Shown: positions 10,968-23,838, numbered from the stretch's first letter. The stretch: DNA of 64,000 bases from Pinus tabuliformis (GCA_031772625.1 CM062808.1:473925655-473989654); one strand, 5' to 3'. The notes: a model not told the origin generated them from the letters alone. Numbers and translations: made by a program.

Positions 10968-12645
10968 TTAAGAGTGAGAACTAGAAGTGATTCCTCCCAC
11001 TCCTTCGCTTGCTTGACTCTCAAAGTTCTTCAAGTCGTGTAGGCTTAAAAGAGGAGCCTCCTCTAATTGGACCCAATCTGCTGCATTTGTAGTTTTCAAA
11101 TCTATCTCTTCAAGGTCTATTGGTGAATGATCCAAACCGATCATTATCATGGGACATTGAAATGTGAATTTAAGTTTTACTTTGAACTTTAAAGTTTAAA
11201 ATTTAAATTGAAAATCAGACTATGAAACCTGCAAATTCATGCTCTCACCTAGTATTTTCTTCTTGCGAAGTCGTAGATTGTAATGGAAAAATACAAGGTC
11301 ATTTAAGCACTTTTGTGTCAATCGGTTGTGCTTCTTAGAATGTATTCTCTCAAACATGCTCCAATTTCACTCACAACCTGAAGCACTGCATGTTTGGTTT
11401 AATATTCGAATGGTGAATCTCTTCAAATCTGGTGTATCACTACAAAAGTATTGCCACCAATGACCTAGAAAGTGGCAAGGGTTTGTGAGTAGACGTACTA
11501 AATACTAAATAGTAAAAGCTTAAAAATACAACAAAATTTAATAAAACATTTAACATACAAAATAAAATTTAAACAAATTTAATGAATTGATGAAGCCTTC
11601 AAGCCTCAAAGGGTACCTAGCAACATCTTACACCTTTCGCGTATAACACTGGTATAGGCAAATAATTTAGCTGGTGCTCTGTAATCCTATAGTTGGGAAA
11701 ATACATGAATTTGAAATTCTGGATCAGGGAAGCACCTTTCCATGCATGTCATAAGTCCTCTGTGAACCTCCCCATCCTCATTAAATTTTCTCTTATCATA
11801 AAAATACTGTGGGTTTAAGAAGTACCTAGCAGCATGTAAGGGGGAATGCAATTTCCTATCCCAACGTGCATCAATAATGTCCCAAAGAGGCATATACTTT
11901 GCCTCCTCATCCCCATATCTTCTTTTGATGACCTCCTTTGCAAGATCCATCGCCTCATAAATGTAATCCATAGTGGGTTTGTCACCATCAACCATCCTGA
12001 AAGTTCAAGCTTTCAAATTTAAATAAATATGAAACATTGAAAATAAAAATAAGCTTGAAATGAAATTTAAAACATGAAAAAGTTAAAAGAATTGAAGTAC
12101 CAGAGAACTCTTACAAGGGACTCCATCGTAGTAATAATCTCTTAGGCATCTTTCCAAAAACCATCATTAAACACAAGTGAAACAACTTCAATGCCTTCAA
12201 GGGTCTTGGAATGTTTAGATACCATCCACTCAGGTCCCAAGAACATCCTCTTCATATTTATCTTTTTCTCAACCACAAATTACAAAGATATGAAATTTGT
12301 TGCAAATCTAGTCACTGCAGATTGAACAATTTCTTTACCTTCAATGTATTTTATCATGGTGTTTAGGACAATAGTGTGGTTGTATAGGTATTTGGTTATG
12401 GATTTTTCCATCTCCACAACCTCATGTGTCCAATGAAGCTTACCATTGTCCTCAAGAATTAAATCTATTCAATGGGCAACACAATAGGTCCAAAAAATAG
12501 TGGGGTGCCTAATCTCAAAAAGTCTACTAGCAACCATATAATTAGTTGCATTGTTGGTGACAATTTGTACAACATGTTCTTCTACCACTTCTTGAACGAC
12601 TTCCTCTATCATTTCACAAATAAGTTTTGTAGTCTTAACCTTATC
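10968..12645 (-). pseudogene. hAT transposase central and C-terminal part with introns
   Basis: From 12,645 to 12,000 the central helical region survives only in short broken pieces. The stretch 11,995-11,687 reads AMDLAKEVIKRRYG, WDIIDARWDRKLHSPLHAARYFLNPQY, typical of the hAT insertion and catalytic region. After an AT-rich interruption, 11,475-11,260 encodes the dimerisation domain: HWWQYF, LKRFTIRILNQTCSASGCE, a stop where Arg is usual, NWSMFERIHSKKHNRL and LNDLVFFHYNL. A donor-like AG/GTGAGA follows at about 11,250, and a last exon lies at 11,150-10,968 with an acidic tail. The acceptor before it has lost its AG. The catalytic Glu cannot be placed with confidence. Confidence 0.82.
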
Positions 12646-13473
12646 TCAGGCATCCAATGATTTGAGAAACATTGTACCTACTGGACAAGATACAAGGAGA
12701 TTTATTAAAGTTCTATTCCTCTGATCTATCCATCCATCACTCATGATGGTGCACCCTGTTTCTACCCATGATGAACGAAACTCAGATAGCACAAGCATGA
12801 CATATTCAACACTTTCTAATAGCAAATTTTTCATAATGCTCTCTGATGAAGGGGATTTGAACCTTGGACCTGCAACAACAACTGCATCAATCATAGCTTG
12901 CCAATAAGGACTTATGGCACAGTGGAAAGGTATGTCAGAATAGTACCAAAAGTTAGCAATGGTCTTCCTAATTGCCTCACTATGGATATTTTTTTTCCAA
13001 CCAGTGGTATCTAAGGTAGGTTGGGAACTGGGTTTTTTGCAGGGAGAAAAAAAGGTGTTTATGTTTCCACCTCTAATGTTGAATGCAGGAGGATTCATTT
13101 GGAATTGAGTTTGACTTGGACTTGGAGGCATGTGTGGGAAACTTTGGAACTACATTGAGGATTCAACAGAGGGAGATGACAATGGGGTAGTGGAAGAAAA
13201 ATTGTCAACTCCAGGAGTTCCTATTTCTTTTTTCTGCTTTTCTTTCTTTGCATTATGCTGGATCAACATATCAATGGCCAAGGTTGCTTGGTGCTTGGAA
13301 TTTTCATCAACGTTTTTGCAAAGACCTATATCATGGCTGGGTATTTGTGCAAGGTGGTACTTGAATCTATAAATGCCTCCACTACATTTCGCTTTGCAAA
13401 ATTTACAAAGGAGCTTGGGGTCTCCAAGAATCTTGTCACAATAAGCCCAAGAAAAGTCCTTCTCCCTCGGCAT
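12646..13473 (-). pseudogene. hAT transposase N-terminal part (BED finger and DUF659-like)
   Basis: The start (13,473) encodes a BED-type zinc finger: tryptophan in FSWAYC, then CKFCKAKCSGG and a downstream KYHLAQ...H pair. This is the DNA-binding domain that recognises the ends. After a linker a second stretch (13,131-12,646) holds a DUF659-like segment: FWYYSDIPFHCAISPYWQAM, then VGPRFKSPSSE and SDGWIDQRNRTLINLLVSCP, the strand that carries a catalytic Asp in hAT enzymes. A frame break near 13,140 separates the two. The domain order matches plant hAT transposases. Confidence 0.88.
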
Positions 13474-13549
13474 TGTTGTTGTTTTGGACTTGTGTTTAAA
13501 TTGTGGCTTCTATTTAGATTTGGAGTTGTGCCTTCTATTTAATTTGGCT

Positions 13550-14650
13550 CTTGTAAAAGACAATAAAAAATTAAAATTAAACATGCCATATATAACTTCG
13601 CAAAAAAGAGGGTTGGTTTTAAAGGATATGAGGTTTTGTTAAGGATCAAAGAGGAGTATGTCCAACAACACAAGCACATTTCGACCTAATATATCATTAT
13701 GACCTTGAAACACAATTAGGTATATATGAGGAAATTCTACCTAATGGAAATATTATCAACATATATTGCATTGTAATCTTGAATTTTCAAGTTCATTTAG
13801 CATAAGACAACTGAACCAATACATCAATAACAGATTTTGGAAGAACAAAAATACCCAAAGTTGTGAATGCATGGTTAAAGCCATTGGAGTCGATAATACA
13901 TCGACCAAGGAAGGAATGCTTGATGACTTGGCCGGTGGTTGGTATGAAACCATTTCTTAGTGCATTTTTTAAATCTATTTAAGCCCCATTTATAGGGTTA
14001 AAAAGTCATAACCAAAGGAATACGCCGAACATTCAATTTCTGAACATTGAAACTTGAAACTTGCCATTGAAAAAGACATTGAAACTTCAATATAGTAATA
14101 TACCTATTATTTAAGCCAAGTGCCAATGTACCTCGATTGTTGAATAGTGAAGTGGCTAAGCCTGAAGGTAACACATGCTAAAGGTGACGCGCGACTGCCT
14201 GAGGGTCGATATGGAGTATGGATAAAGCACATGCTCATGACTGTCTAATATGGAGTCTCGACTTACGCTCACGTTGGTGGTTCCCCGATATGGAGTCTGG
14301 ACTATGTAATAGTGAGTAGTGATTGATTATTGAAGGTCTTGACATATGAGTTGTGGGCTTGAGAAATGAGAAATAAATTTTGGAATGACCGACGTTTAGT
14401 TTTTAGCAATGCAGCATACCTAAACTTGAAAAACTCGTGCTCATCGAGTCAAGGCCGAAAATCAAATAAATCATAATCAATCGTAGGAATATTCTTTAAT
14501 CGGAAAGTTGCAATTCAAACTTGCATTTACCACGAGTTAAACTTGGTCAACATGAGTTTGACTCGCGAAGATTTGGGTCGGATCGTTCAGAGAGCGAGCA
14601 GATTCCGACTCGTGATTAATCACGATTGATCAGTGAGTCCTGTTTCACTG
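13550..14650. other. hAT 5' untranslated and subterminal region
   Basis: Non-coding. It contains a perfect 14-bp palindrome CGTGATTAATCACG at 14,611-14,624 and repeated CGACTC/GAGTCG words near the terminus, candidate subterminal transposase sites. Three variants of GATATGGAGT occur at about 14,208, 14,251 and 14,288. Confidence 0.5.
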
Positions 14651-14658
14651 CTTGTAAC

Positions 14659-17600
14659 TGAAATCTGAACTGAAAATAGGAGATCTTACAATTGAACCTA
14701 ATTGTGAATTTTCTAAACTGAAATTGGCCCATCGGCATCGTTTCTATTTGTGACTGGGCACGTCAATGTAAGAGATTCATTTTAAATCAGGTTCATGGAG
14801 AAAATATTTTATGGAAGATGTTTGTTTTATGTCGAGGAAGACATAGTAATATTTTTTATTAAATTTGAATAACAATAGTATCTACTTTGTATCTCCCATA
14901 TCTCATTATTTTTATCTCCTATAACTCATACAGAAAGTGGGGTAATAGTGTACATGTAGCATCAAGCTCCACTCCTTTTAATCCAAAGTTTTACATGCAA
15001 ACCTTTGTGTCACTTGCGTCGCAAAGCCTTTGCTATAGAGTGTGGAGTTAACACCTACCTCTGCATGACAAAAGCTACACATACCTTTTGACTTGGCTTT
15101 TTCATCTTTTTTCCATTATTTGTGTGGAGTCTGGGACAACAAGCTCCACATACTTTTTTTTCATACCTCTATGTGGGTGTAACTTTGCACATTTTCTTTT
15201 CTTCAACCAATATCAAAAGCATTTGTGAGCTTCTTTCAAGGAATGAATACATGATTCAATCATGGAAATTCGCAAAGTTTCTAAAGAAAAAAATAAGCAT
15301 GGAGTTAACCTTTGCCATTTCAAATATGCTAAGATTCTATTGAGAGTTTTTTAGAGATAATTATTAACTGGCCTTCTACCTTTCCCTTTTTCTTAATATA
15401 AACTGCATCTCTTATTACATTTCTAATCAAGAGATTTACATCAAATATTGGATCAAAGGGCCAAGGACTTTTCATAAATGATTCCTTTTCCAATAGAAGA
15501 ATAAATGGTCAACATGTCAGCTTGGCTCCAATTTCTAGGGAGTTAATAATTATTCTCAAAAATGACTACTCTTGTTTGAATCTAGAACTATGTTTAATTT
15601 TTGAAAATGGATTTTCCTCCAAATTGATCTTAGAAAGGTCCTTATTAAAGGCTTCTCGATATGTCCTCCACTAGAATGAATGGCTTGTATGTTGAAAAGT
15701 ATAGCAGAGCTCCCTTCTGAAAAGCCTGATCATTCCATTGTCACTAAGAGCTCCTCCTTTTCCCCAAATTGGACCCAAAACAACATTGAGTACTTAATGA
15801 TGATCCAACCTGAGAATTTTGATTGACAATGCAACTCAAGAGCTATTCAATTTAAAGTTCACTAATAGGATTCATCATTCTTTCATTGAATAAGTATATT
15901 GTTTTTGAATTTTTCATTTGTGCTTGTATTATGTGGTACTGACCTTGTTTCATGTGAAAGGTTTTTATTCTTGGACTATGACAATGCTAGTAATATTTAG
16001 GACTTTTGTAGTATTTGTACTCCAAGATCATTTTTTCAAGATGTATGTCCCGTGTGGAAAGAAATAATCATTTAGTTATTACCTCCTAAACTAAAGCATT
16101 GTTACTTTTATTAGGTGCCATGTAACGTCCTCTACAAATTGAGTACAAATGGGACGTAATATCCTATCCATCCCCGTAGGCTATAGTCCTCCATAAAGGG
16201 GAGAAAACCACAAAATACCCATTGTTGGGCAATTTTTGGGGAAACTGGGCTTAGAAAACCCAAATTTGGGGTTTGGAGTAAGGTTTCCTCAATCACTTAA
16301 GAATATGAAACCCCTCTGGAAAATCTATAAATAAAGAAGGATTTAATTCATTTTGGATCACCAAGTGTGGATTAATTCATTTGTTCTTGAGCATTAGGTC
16401 TGATAGTTTTTGACCCCTTCTATCTCTTGTTAATTTCGGTGGTGAAATATTCCACCCTAGTTGACATTCCCTTATTATCTCTCTATTTGGGCACTAGGGT
16501 CTCTGGCTGGTCAGCGAATTCTGTTGGATATTGGTCTCTTGTCTTTTTCTGGGCACAAGATTTCTGTTAAAGGTGAATGAATTTGGAGGATAGTGCAAGA
16601 TAGCTTAGTTCTGTTTGGCATACACCTCTCTTGAAGGAAGCAAAAAATTTTATGAGTCCTTAATATCTTGTTTTGGGCAAAGCACTTACCTTAGGCAGTG
16701 GATTTGTTTTTGGCACCTGGAGTAGAAAAACTCTTTGCTTTATTTAGTTTTTGCATGCACAGTTAAAAGGAGCACTTCCCTAGTTATTAATTCTCAGCCT
16801 TAGCTAAGGAAGCATGTTTGCATATCTCATATCATATTCAGTAGAGGTAGACTTTAATTGTCTTGTCTATAGGTGCATTAGGATTAGGAGTTAAGAAAGT
16901 TGAGACATTGTTGTACAAGTTTCCAGATTCATTGTACCTTCTAGACTAAAGGAAAATTTAATGGTAGTGTTTGAAATTTTTAGTTATTTCCTGTTTCAAA
17001 GAGTAATAAATAGTGATGTGATTTGATTTTCAAATATGTGTACTTGCTGTTACTTTCTTCAGTGGAATGTGCTTCCCTATTTAGAACAAGGGGTTTTTCT
17101 ATAGTATCTAGCCTCCAAAGCTTCTTTAATGCAAACTGAATATCAAATCATGCCCTCGTACTCCAAAGCATCAAAGGCATCACCCTAGAGAAGCTCCAAA
17201 GTAGACCAATGAGCTTTGATAGGCCAACTCCAACCCCATGTCACCATACAAGTGTTGACATCACTGCTACAAAAATTATTCTGAAGTGTTGCATCCTACA
17301 CTAATTCCTAAGATGGATGCCCAAAGGGGTTCTAGAATGAGGCTCAACCTTCATTGTCACATTTAAGACTCTTCAAAGGGATCAGTCCCTTTAAACCATA
17401 GCAATTTTTACACTTTCACAATTTGGCTCTGTTCTTATCAATTTTATATTTTGTATTGAAATTTCAGTCCTATTTTACTTGTTTATTAACTTTAGGAAAA
17501 ATTATAGGTCAGATCCAGCAAAATGTCAAAACATTTGTGGGTTAGGTTGGCATTTCTCCAAATACTATCACACATGTATATATAATCACACTTTTTCCTT

Positions 17601-18119
17601 TTTATATCTTGATTGGTTAAACAAAAAGGTTCGTTGCCTGTGTAATTTTGTCCCATACCTCCACATCAGCACTCATAGATAATAATCTTCTTAATTCTTC
17701 ATTTGTGTGCATAGTAAGGTCCCTTTTGGTTGCTATTTTTGATGGAGCAACCTCTGTCAGTACACCTTTTACCATAGAGATGTTTTTGTTGGATAGAAAT
17801 CTCTAGAGGAGTCTTACACCAGACATATAAATGGCTATTGTATATCACAATAATAAGCATTAACATATGAAGATGTGGTAGACCCTAAAATTTGTGCATT
17901 CAATCCATTACTTTTTCTTTCATTATAGATTTTGTTCTGCATAGTAGATGTGTTGTGGCACTTGAGTGTGTTTGCATAAAAAATTCTAAGGCCAAACCTG
18001 GATTCTCATGTGTCATGGAAATTCAACATATGCCTTGTTCACCTAAGAACTACTTGTAACTCATATTAGGGTACTCATGTATAATCTCAACTCATCCCAC
18101 TTAACAAGTTACCAAGACA
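14659..18119. other. Long unassigned region with one LTR-like stretch
   Basis: No coding sequence can be supported; the short open frames here lack family motifs. Around 16,112-17,100 the sequence looks LTR-like: it opens TGTAACGTCC, has a TATA-type motif TATAAATA at 16,326-16,333, and later T-rich stretches. Without a second copy or a target duplication this remains a guess. The rest is AT-rich sequence of unknown origin. Confidence 0.4.
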
Positions 18120-20700
18120 AGGATCATCACATGCCATAACACCTGACATGCCTTAGAATTCCTTGGCACTATGTGGCATGCGTTAACATCCCCTACATTC
18201 CTTGGCATGCTTTGACACTCCCTAGCACATTGTGGCACTTCCTGACATGCCTTGGTAGTTTAGCATACCTTGGCATTGCCTAGCATATAACCTTGTCACT
18301 CCCTCCTTAACACACCTAGAAATCATTGAAACTCCCGCTCACACACTCTTATTCATTCATTTCCATGCATTTATACCTTGAAATCACTGACACTTCTGTC
18401 ACAAACTCTTAATCGTTCATTTGCATGCATTATTTTCACCTAGTGTTCCCTTGTTTTTCCTTATGTTTCCCTGACACCCCTTAACACTCCCTAGCTCACC
18501 CTAGCACCTGACACATCTTGGCCTACCACCTTAACACTCTAGCATTCCTTGGCACTACATAGTATAACTTGTCACTCTCTCCTTAGCACACCTAGAGATT
18601 GTTGACACTCTTGGTCACAAAGTCTTATTCATTCATTTCCATGCATTTTTACCTAGTGCTCCCTTGTGTTTCCCTAGCACTCCTTATCACTCCTTGACAC
18701 GTGTCATTACACCCTAACACGTATGACATCTTGGCATGTTGCCCTAGCCTCTAGCATGCCTTAACACTGCCTAGCATACCTTGTCAATTTTTCCTTAGCA
18801 CACCTAGAACTCAATGAAACTTCTAATCACAAACTCTTATTTGTTCATTTCCATTCATTTTGACATATTTCTCCCTTGTGTTTCCCTGGCACTCTCAGCT
18901 AACACTTCCTTGCATGCATTGGCACACCTTGGCTGCATGTCACCCTAGAACTCTTGCATTCCTTAGCATTGCCAAGCATGCCTTGTAACTCCTCCTTAAC
19001 ACACTTGGAACTCACTGACACCCCATGCCACACACTCTTATTCCTTCATTTCCATGCATTATGACCTAGTGCTCCCTTGTGTTTCCCTAGCACTCCCTAA
19101 CACTCCTTGGCACACATTGGCACACCATGACACTTGTCACATCTTAGTAGGCTTTCCTAGCACTCTATTGTCTATTGGAACTATTTATCATACGTTTTCA
19201 CTCCCTCCTTAGCACACCTATAACTTGTTAACACTCCCTATCACACACACACATTCATTCATTTACATGTAATTGAAATGAGTCCTCCCTTGTGTTTCAT
19301 TGGCAATCCTAGTATGTGTTGGAGCCACATCCTAGAACCTAGCACACATTGGCATACCTTAGCACTTGGCATGTCTTGACATGCCTAACAGTCCTTGGAA
19401 CTTTCTAACATGTTTTATCACTTCTTGAAATTCCTTGCACACCTTGGCACTCCCTAGTTTTCATGCCCTCATAAATAACCTTACTTTTTTTGTGACTTGG
19501 GAACCCAACCAAGTCATTGAAAAAATAGTGTTGTGCCTAGACCAAAGTCTCCCTTTGTCTCAAACTAATTTTTCCATCCTCTTATCACAATCATAGGATT
19601 TCCTCCTACAAGTCCTAATATGAAATTCTCCTAACACACTTCTTCCATGGGACACCTAGAATTCACTGACACTCCCTGGCATAATCTCTTATTCATTCAT
19701 TTCCATGAACTTTGATCTAGCTCTCCCTTGTGATTCCCTGACACTCCCAAACACTCCTTGACATGCATTGACACTCTCTAGAATATGTCAGCATGCTTTT
19801 TAATTCCTTGGCACGCCATGGCACTTCTTAATTATCATGCCCTCATAAATACCCTTATATTCTTTTAGACTTAGGAACCCAAACAAGTCCTACCTCAACT
19901 AAAACAACTTTACCAAGTTACATTTACTACAACTAGACTATGCCTTGTTCCCCTAATGGACTATAAATCATCTTAAGCTTCTCATGTCCAATCTTAATTC
20001 GTCCCACTTAACAAGTTACCAAGTCAAGGCTCACATCCAACTGTGCCCATAAAACAACTAAGAAACATAGTTTACATCTTCACATGCCATAACATTTGTC
20101 ACGTATAACAATACATTGGCACTACATGGCACACATTATCATCCCCTGCATTCCTTGGCATGATTTTCCACTCCCTAACAGACCCTACCACTCCCTAACA
20201 TGCCCTAACACTCTAGCATGCCTTGGAACTACCTAGAATATACCCTTTTCACTCCCTCCTTAACACAATTAGAACTTGCTGACACTCCCTATCACACACT
20301 CTTATCGATTCATCTCCACGCAATTTGAAATAGTTCTCCCTTGTGTTCTTGTGGTATTCACTGACACACATTGGCATGCCCTAGGACTTCGCACATCTTA
20401 GCATGTCGCCCTGGCACTCTAGCATTCATTGGAACTACCTAGTATACCTTGTCACTCCCTCCTTAGCACACCTAGAATTCACTAACAATCCCTGTCACGC
20501 ACTCTTATTCATTCATTTCCATGCATTTGAAACTAGTGCTCCCTTGTTTTTCCTTGACACTCCATAACTCTCGCTAGCATGCATTGGCACTCCTTAGCAC
20601 CTAACACATCTTGTCATGTTTCCCTGGCCTCTAGAATGCCTTAGCATTGCCTAACATATCTTTTTGCTCCCTCCTTAGCACACCCTAAAATCACTGACGT
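18120..20700. repeat. Degenerate tandem array, period about 205-219 bp
   Basis: The anchor ATTCATTCATTTCCATGCAT or a close variant begins at about 18,351, 18,627, 18,839, 19,039, 19,253, 19,691, 20,303 and 20,507. Intervals are 200-219 bp or multiples of that, with one extra copy at 18,411 only 60 bp after the first. Between anchors lie words such as CTCCCTTGTGTTTCCCTAGC and CACTCCCTCCTTAGCACACC in the same order. The array is broken at 20,700 by element A and resumes at 53,673. Units are heavily diverged, so it is an old satellite-like array. Confidence 0.85.
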
Positions 20701-22059
20701 TGTTATCACCTAGATTGAACCTCAGGCTGAAGGAAGGCAATGCCAGGGTAACCACAAACCACGCTTAGCTAAGTAGCTATCCCTACTAGGCCGGGAGAGG
20801 GCTCTCTCCGTAAGGATCTCAACCAATATGACTGGATCAAGAAAAGGATTTTAGTCTAGGTATAGTAGCACAAAGTTTTGATTTGATTTTGAAGGGGTTT
20901 TGCTAGATCAGGAGGAGATGGACAGTTTAGGGCCAAGGAATTAGGTCAAAATTGTAGGGTGTTCAATGGGGCAAGGTAGGTATAAGGTTTAGCACTTTAG
21001 GGCTTGATGGGTGAGATGTTTTAAGACTGGTGAGAGGCTAGGAAGAGCATGTGATTACCATGGATCCTTACCAAACTGTAGAAAACATATAATGGTGAAT
21101 ATTTTCCCAAAGCAGAGTAATGATGTAATGAATTTTGCCTATCAACTTGAAAACATTCACTTAGAAGCAATGAAATGATTAACGAAATACACAAAACATA
21201 CTAATATATGATCGAAAGAGAAGAAACTATACTAAAATTCCATACCACATGGATCCTAGAAAAATAGCTACAATTCTTATTAATCTCCTGCTAAACTGCT
21301 ACAAAATGATGTATAATCAAGGTATGAGCATCCAGCTGAGTCCAACCCTCTACAATGAGAAAGAAGAAGAAGATATAGGCATTGTTTCAACCTCTTCCCA
21401 TCCTTAGGGGTCGAATCCCTAAGATGAGGAGCTAATCTAACCAACACTGAACAAGAAACATGAATATAGGCATCTTAACAACTTGCCTCTAAAAGTGAAA
21501 AACTGATTCATTTGAGCTCAAATTGACTTTTAATGTAATGAATCTACCCTCTACTACTAATTATCTATCATATTTACAAGCCAAGTCATAATCTACATTA
21601 TTAAAACATCGTCTATGAGAGAAAAGCCACGAACACAATCAAAAGATAGAAAAATAGTCATCCTATGCAAAATTTGTCCTACGTGGAACGCCACTGGCCC
21701 AACGCGCAGCGCCATAGTTAGGTCCTTTTTGGAAGCCTTACCAGCATCCAAATTGAGCTCATGATAGCTCATTGGAAAGGTCTTCAAGTCAAATTTCCAA
21801 AACACTTGGAATCGCTTCACTTTAAGCTCATTTAACCCCTCAAAAGTTGATTCTTCCAAGACTGCTTCTGTGTGTCCAAAAAGTGGCAAAAGGGTCATTT
21901 TTAGGGTGTTTTTCGACCCTTTGGTGGACCAGTTCTACCCAAAAAACTTAGAAAATCTATAATGTGCATGTAATCATCACTCCGAATCCAAAAATACAAG
22001 CCTTTTGTCCATTGGATGCACCTAGGAAAAGCACAGCGCCAGTGGCGCTGCGCGTTGAG

Positions 22060-22810
22060 CTAGATTTTCTGTGTGTGCAATTTCCAAAATTTGCAAAAAG
22101 AAAAATCTCCTCCAAACCTGACCAAAATTGGTGAGCAGAACCACCATAAATCATCTTGATGATCCAAGGAAGCTTCAGCAAGTAACCTAAGCCTATCCTC
22201 CTCTTTTTTTCCCTTTAGAGTTCGCCTTAGCCTAGCTTTCATCTTTTTGACCCTCATGTTGCAAATTTTGTTTCGGGTCCTGTAATGGTAGGTTATGTGC
22301 CTGATCATCTGATTGTCCCTATTGGCCTTTTGTAATGGCTTCTCTAGGTGCAAATTGACTCTCTCAAGCCAAGTCTCTTGATCATCCTCAATTTCCTTTT
22401 CAGTAGGAGACAAAGTGACCGATGCCTCCTAGTCACTTTGTCATTTTATCTTGAGAAATTCTAGCTCCATGAAGACATGGTTGTCACTCAACTACTTGTT
22501 CTCTTGTTCCAAATATGTGATGACATACTTGGATCTCTCCAAATTGTCCATCAATGCTTGGACTTGAGCCTCCTTTTCCCATATGATGATGTCCTTTATT
22601 GTTTCTTCATCCTGAGCCTCTAAGTCAATTTTTTGAGTATAATGCTACTCAGGCTCATCATGCTCTGTCAAATCAAAATCTCTCTCTTCCTCCTCATCAT
22701 CAAAAATTTCCTTTGGCATCTTTTCTTTCCCTTTGTGTAGCTACTACACCTATACCTGTTGTGTTGATGAAGAAAGCAAAGCCCCTTCCACATCCTGTGG
22801 AGCTAGAATT
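22060..22810 (-). pseudogene. C-terminal half of the LTR-encoded ORF of A (left copy)
   Basis: This is the distal part of the long ORF carried by A's LTR, cut off from its start by element B. It reads an acidic stretch (KEIFDDEEERDFDLTEHDEP) near 22,700, then a heptad-rich coiled coil, then the basic segment CNMRVKKMKARLRRTLKGKKEEDR (22,250-22,190). It has one base more than the right LTR copy near 22,715 and stays in frame there, so the right copy carries a 1-bp deletion. The function is unknown; a coiled coil plus a basic patch would suit nucleic-acid or protein binding. Confidence 0.7.
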
Positions 22811-22914
22811 TTCCTATGAGTTGATGAAGAAGGAAAGGTCCCTTCCACATCCTATGGAGCAAACACTTGCCTATCAGCTGCAAACAATCTCCTTGTGCCC
22901 CTCTGATATGTCAT

Positions 22915-23794
22915 TGTTGGGCAGCAGATCCCCCGTGTAACGGTTTTGGGGCTTAAAGCCCACAATTTTGGGTAATGGTATTGTAAAGGCTCCGTGAAGT
23001 GCGCGAAGCGCGAATTGTAATGAGTCAAGTCAAAGGGTTGTCTGCCTAAAATATTGTAATTTAATATAGAATGTGTCGGCCTACCCATGGTCCGCGGACC
23101 ATGGGAATGTATAAATAGAGCGAGGCTCTAAGTGTAGAGGTAGCTTTATTCTGATCTAAAGTGTTATGGGTTCTTGAATGCGATATTCACTCTGAGTCTG
23201 TAAGTCCGGGTCGTGGTTGGTAGTAGTAAGAGTAGGCTCTGCAGCTGTGTGCGCAGAGGCCTGGTAGAGTCCACAGCTGTGTGTGTGGACCCTTGCAGCT
23301 ATGTCCGCAAGGTAGGAAGTGGATTGTAACTGGAAAAAGCATTAATAAAGATAAGTTGGTTTTAGAACATCGCATATCTATTTCTATATTTCTGTTTATG
23401 CATCTGGTTACAGTTTATGGTTGCACGCATGTCTATTTATGTTGAATGGTAAATGAAAGTATTGAGCCCTCTTAATTTAGTTCAAGATCTATAATAATAA
23501 TAAGCTCAGTAAAGGGTAAAGAACATTTGTGCCCTCCATTTAAGCTGCGCGCAGGTAATTGCACTAGACAGACAGCTGCGCAGAAGTAGCACAGCGCATA
23601 GAGTGGGACCGCGAGCCTTCCAAGACACATCAAGACATCGCAAGGCTGCGGAAACCTGGTTCCAACACCCTCCCATGCTACCTCGGGTGAGACCTCAGCC
23701 CACACTCCATGGACTGTTGCCGAAAGGGCCGGTAGTGTGGGATTTGTTTGGCTAAAACACTTCTAAACCTCGGTCAGGCCCCAATAAGCCAACA
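22915..23794 (+). repeat. 5' LTR of element B
   Basis: TG/CA-bounded and 880 bp long. It has a TATA box TATAAATA at 23,110-23,117 and an AATAAA at 23,344-23,349, placing transcription start and polyadenylation signals in the usual U3-R order. Between them lie three hairpins sharing an AGCTGTGTG-like loop (23,237-23,311). Internal sequence begins AATGGTTTCGTTGCTGAGACC; a primer site starting TGGTTTCG is likely, but I cannot name the tRNA. Confidence 0.92.
23237..23311 (+). repeat. Three hairpins with shared loop in the LTR of B
   Basis: Stem CTCTGC (23,237-23,242) pairs with GCAGAG (23,253-23,258). Stem GTCCAC (23,269-23,274) pairs with GTGGAC (23,285-23,290). Stem CTTGC (23,292-23,296) pairs with GCAAG (23,307-23,311). 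The loops are versions of AGCTGTGTG. The 3' LTR has the same trio at 31,612-31,687. They lie downstream of the TATA box, so they would be in the transcript. Confidence 0.75.
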
Positions 23795-23838
23795 AATGGT
23801 TTCGTTGCTGAGACCAGGATCTGCCTAAGGGATGTCTG

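Larger units (their letters stand above)
10568..14650 (-). mobile_element. hAT transposon with perfect 8-bp target duplication
   Basis: The element is flanked by identical 8-bp copies CTTGTAAC at 10,560-10,567 and 14,651-14,658. Its ends form an imperfect terminal inverted repeat (CAATGTTACCAAACTC on the left against CAGTGAAACAGGACTC read inward from the right; 10 of 16 positions agree). It carries a broken minus-strand transposase with a BED zinc finger, a DUF659-like region and a C-terminal hAT dimerisation domain. The length of 4.08 kb suits an autonomous-size hAT. Decay of the ends and frame shows it is an old, immobile copy. Confidence 0.9.

Noticed and set aside
11432-11460. CACTACAAAAG sequence resembling a second CACTA end
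   Set aside because: Read on the minus strand it is coding sequence of the hAT transposase (HWWQYF ... just before the dimerisation domain), and no subterminal repeats follow.
15122-17682. Isolated plus-strand frames (15,122-15,343; 17,479-17,682)
   Set aside because: Short, Phe/Ser/Lys-rich and without motif; expected by chance in AT-rich DNA.
18120-20700. Regularly spaced repeats resembling a CRISPR array
   Set aside because: The repeats are long, degenerate and collinear over the whole unit; there are no unique spacers, and the genome is a plant's.
22599-22940. Plus-strand open frame of 113 codons
   Set aside because: It is the complement of the LTR-encoded ORF of A and has no motif of its own.
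23269-23290. Apparent compensatory change between the two LTR copies of B in the GTCCAC/GTGGAC stem
   Set aside because: The other copy reads GTCCGC/GCGGAC. Both changes are C-to-T (G-to-A) at a CpG present in both arms, so CpG decay explains them without selection.
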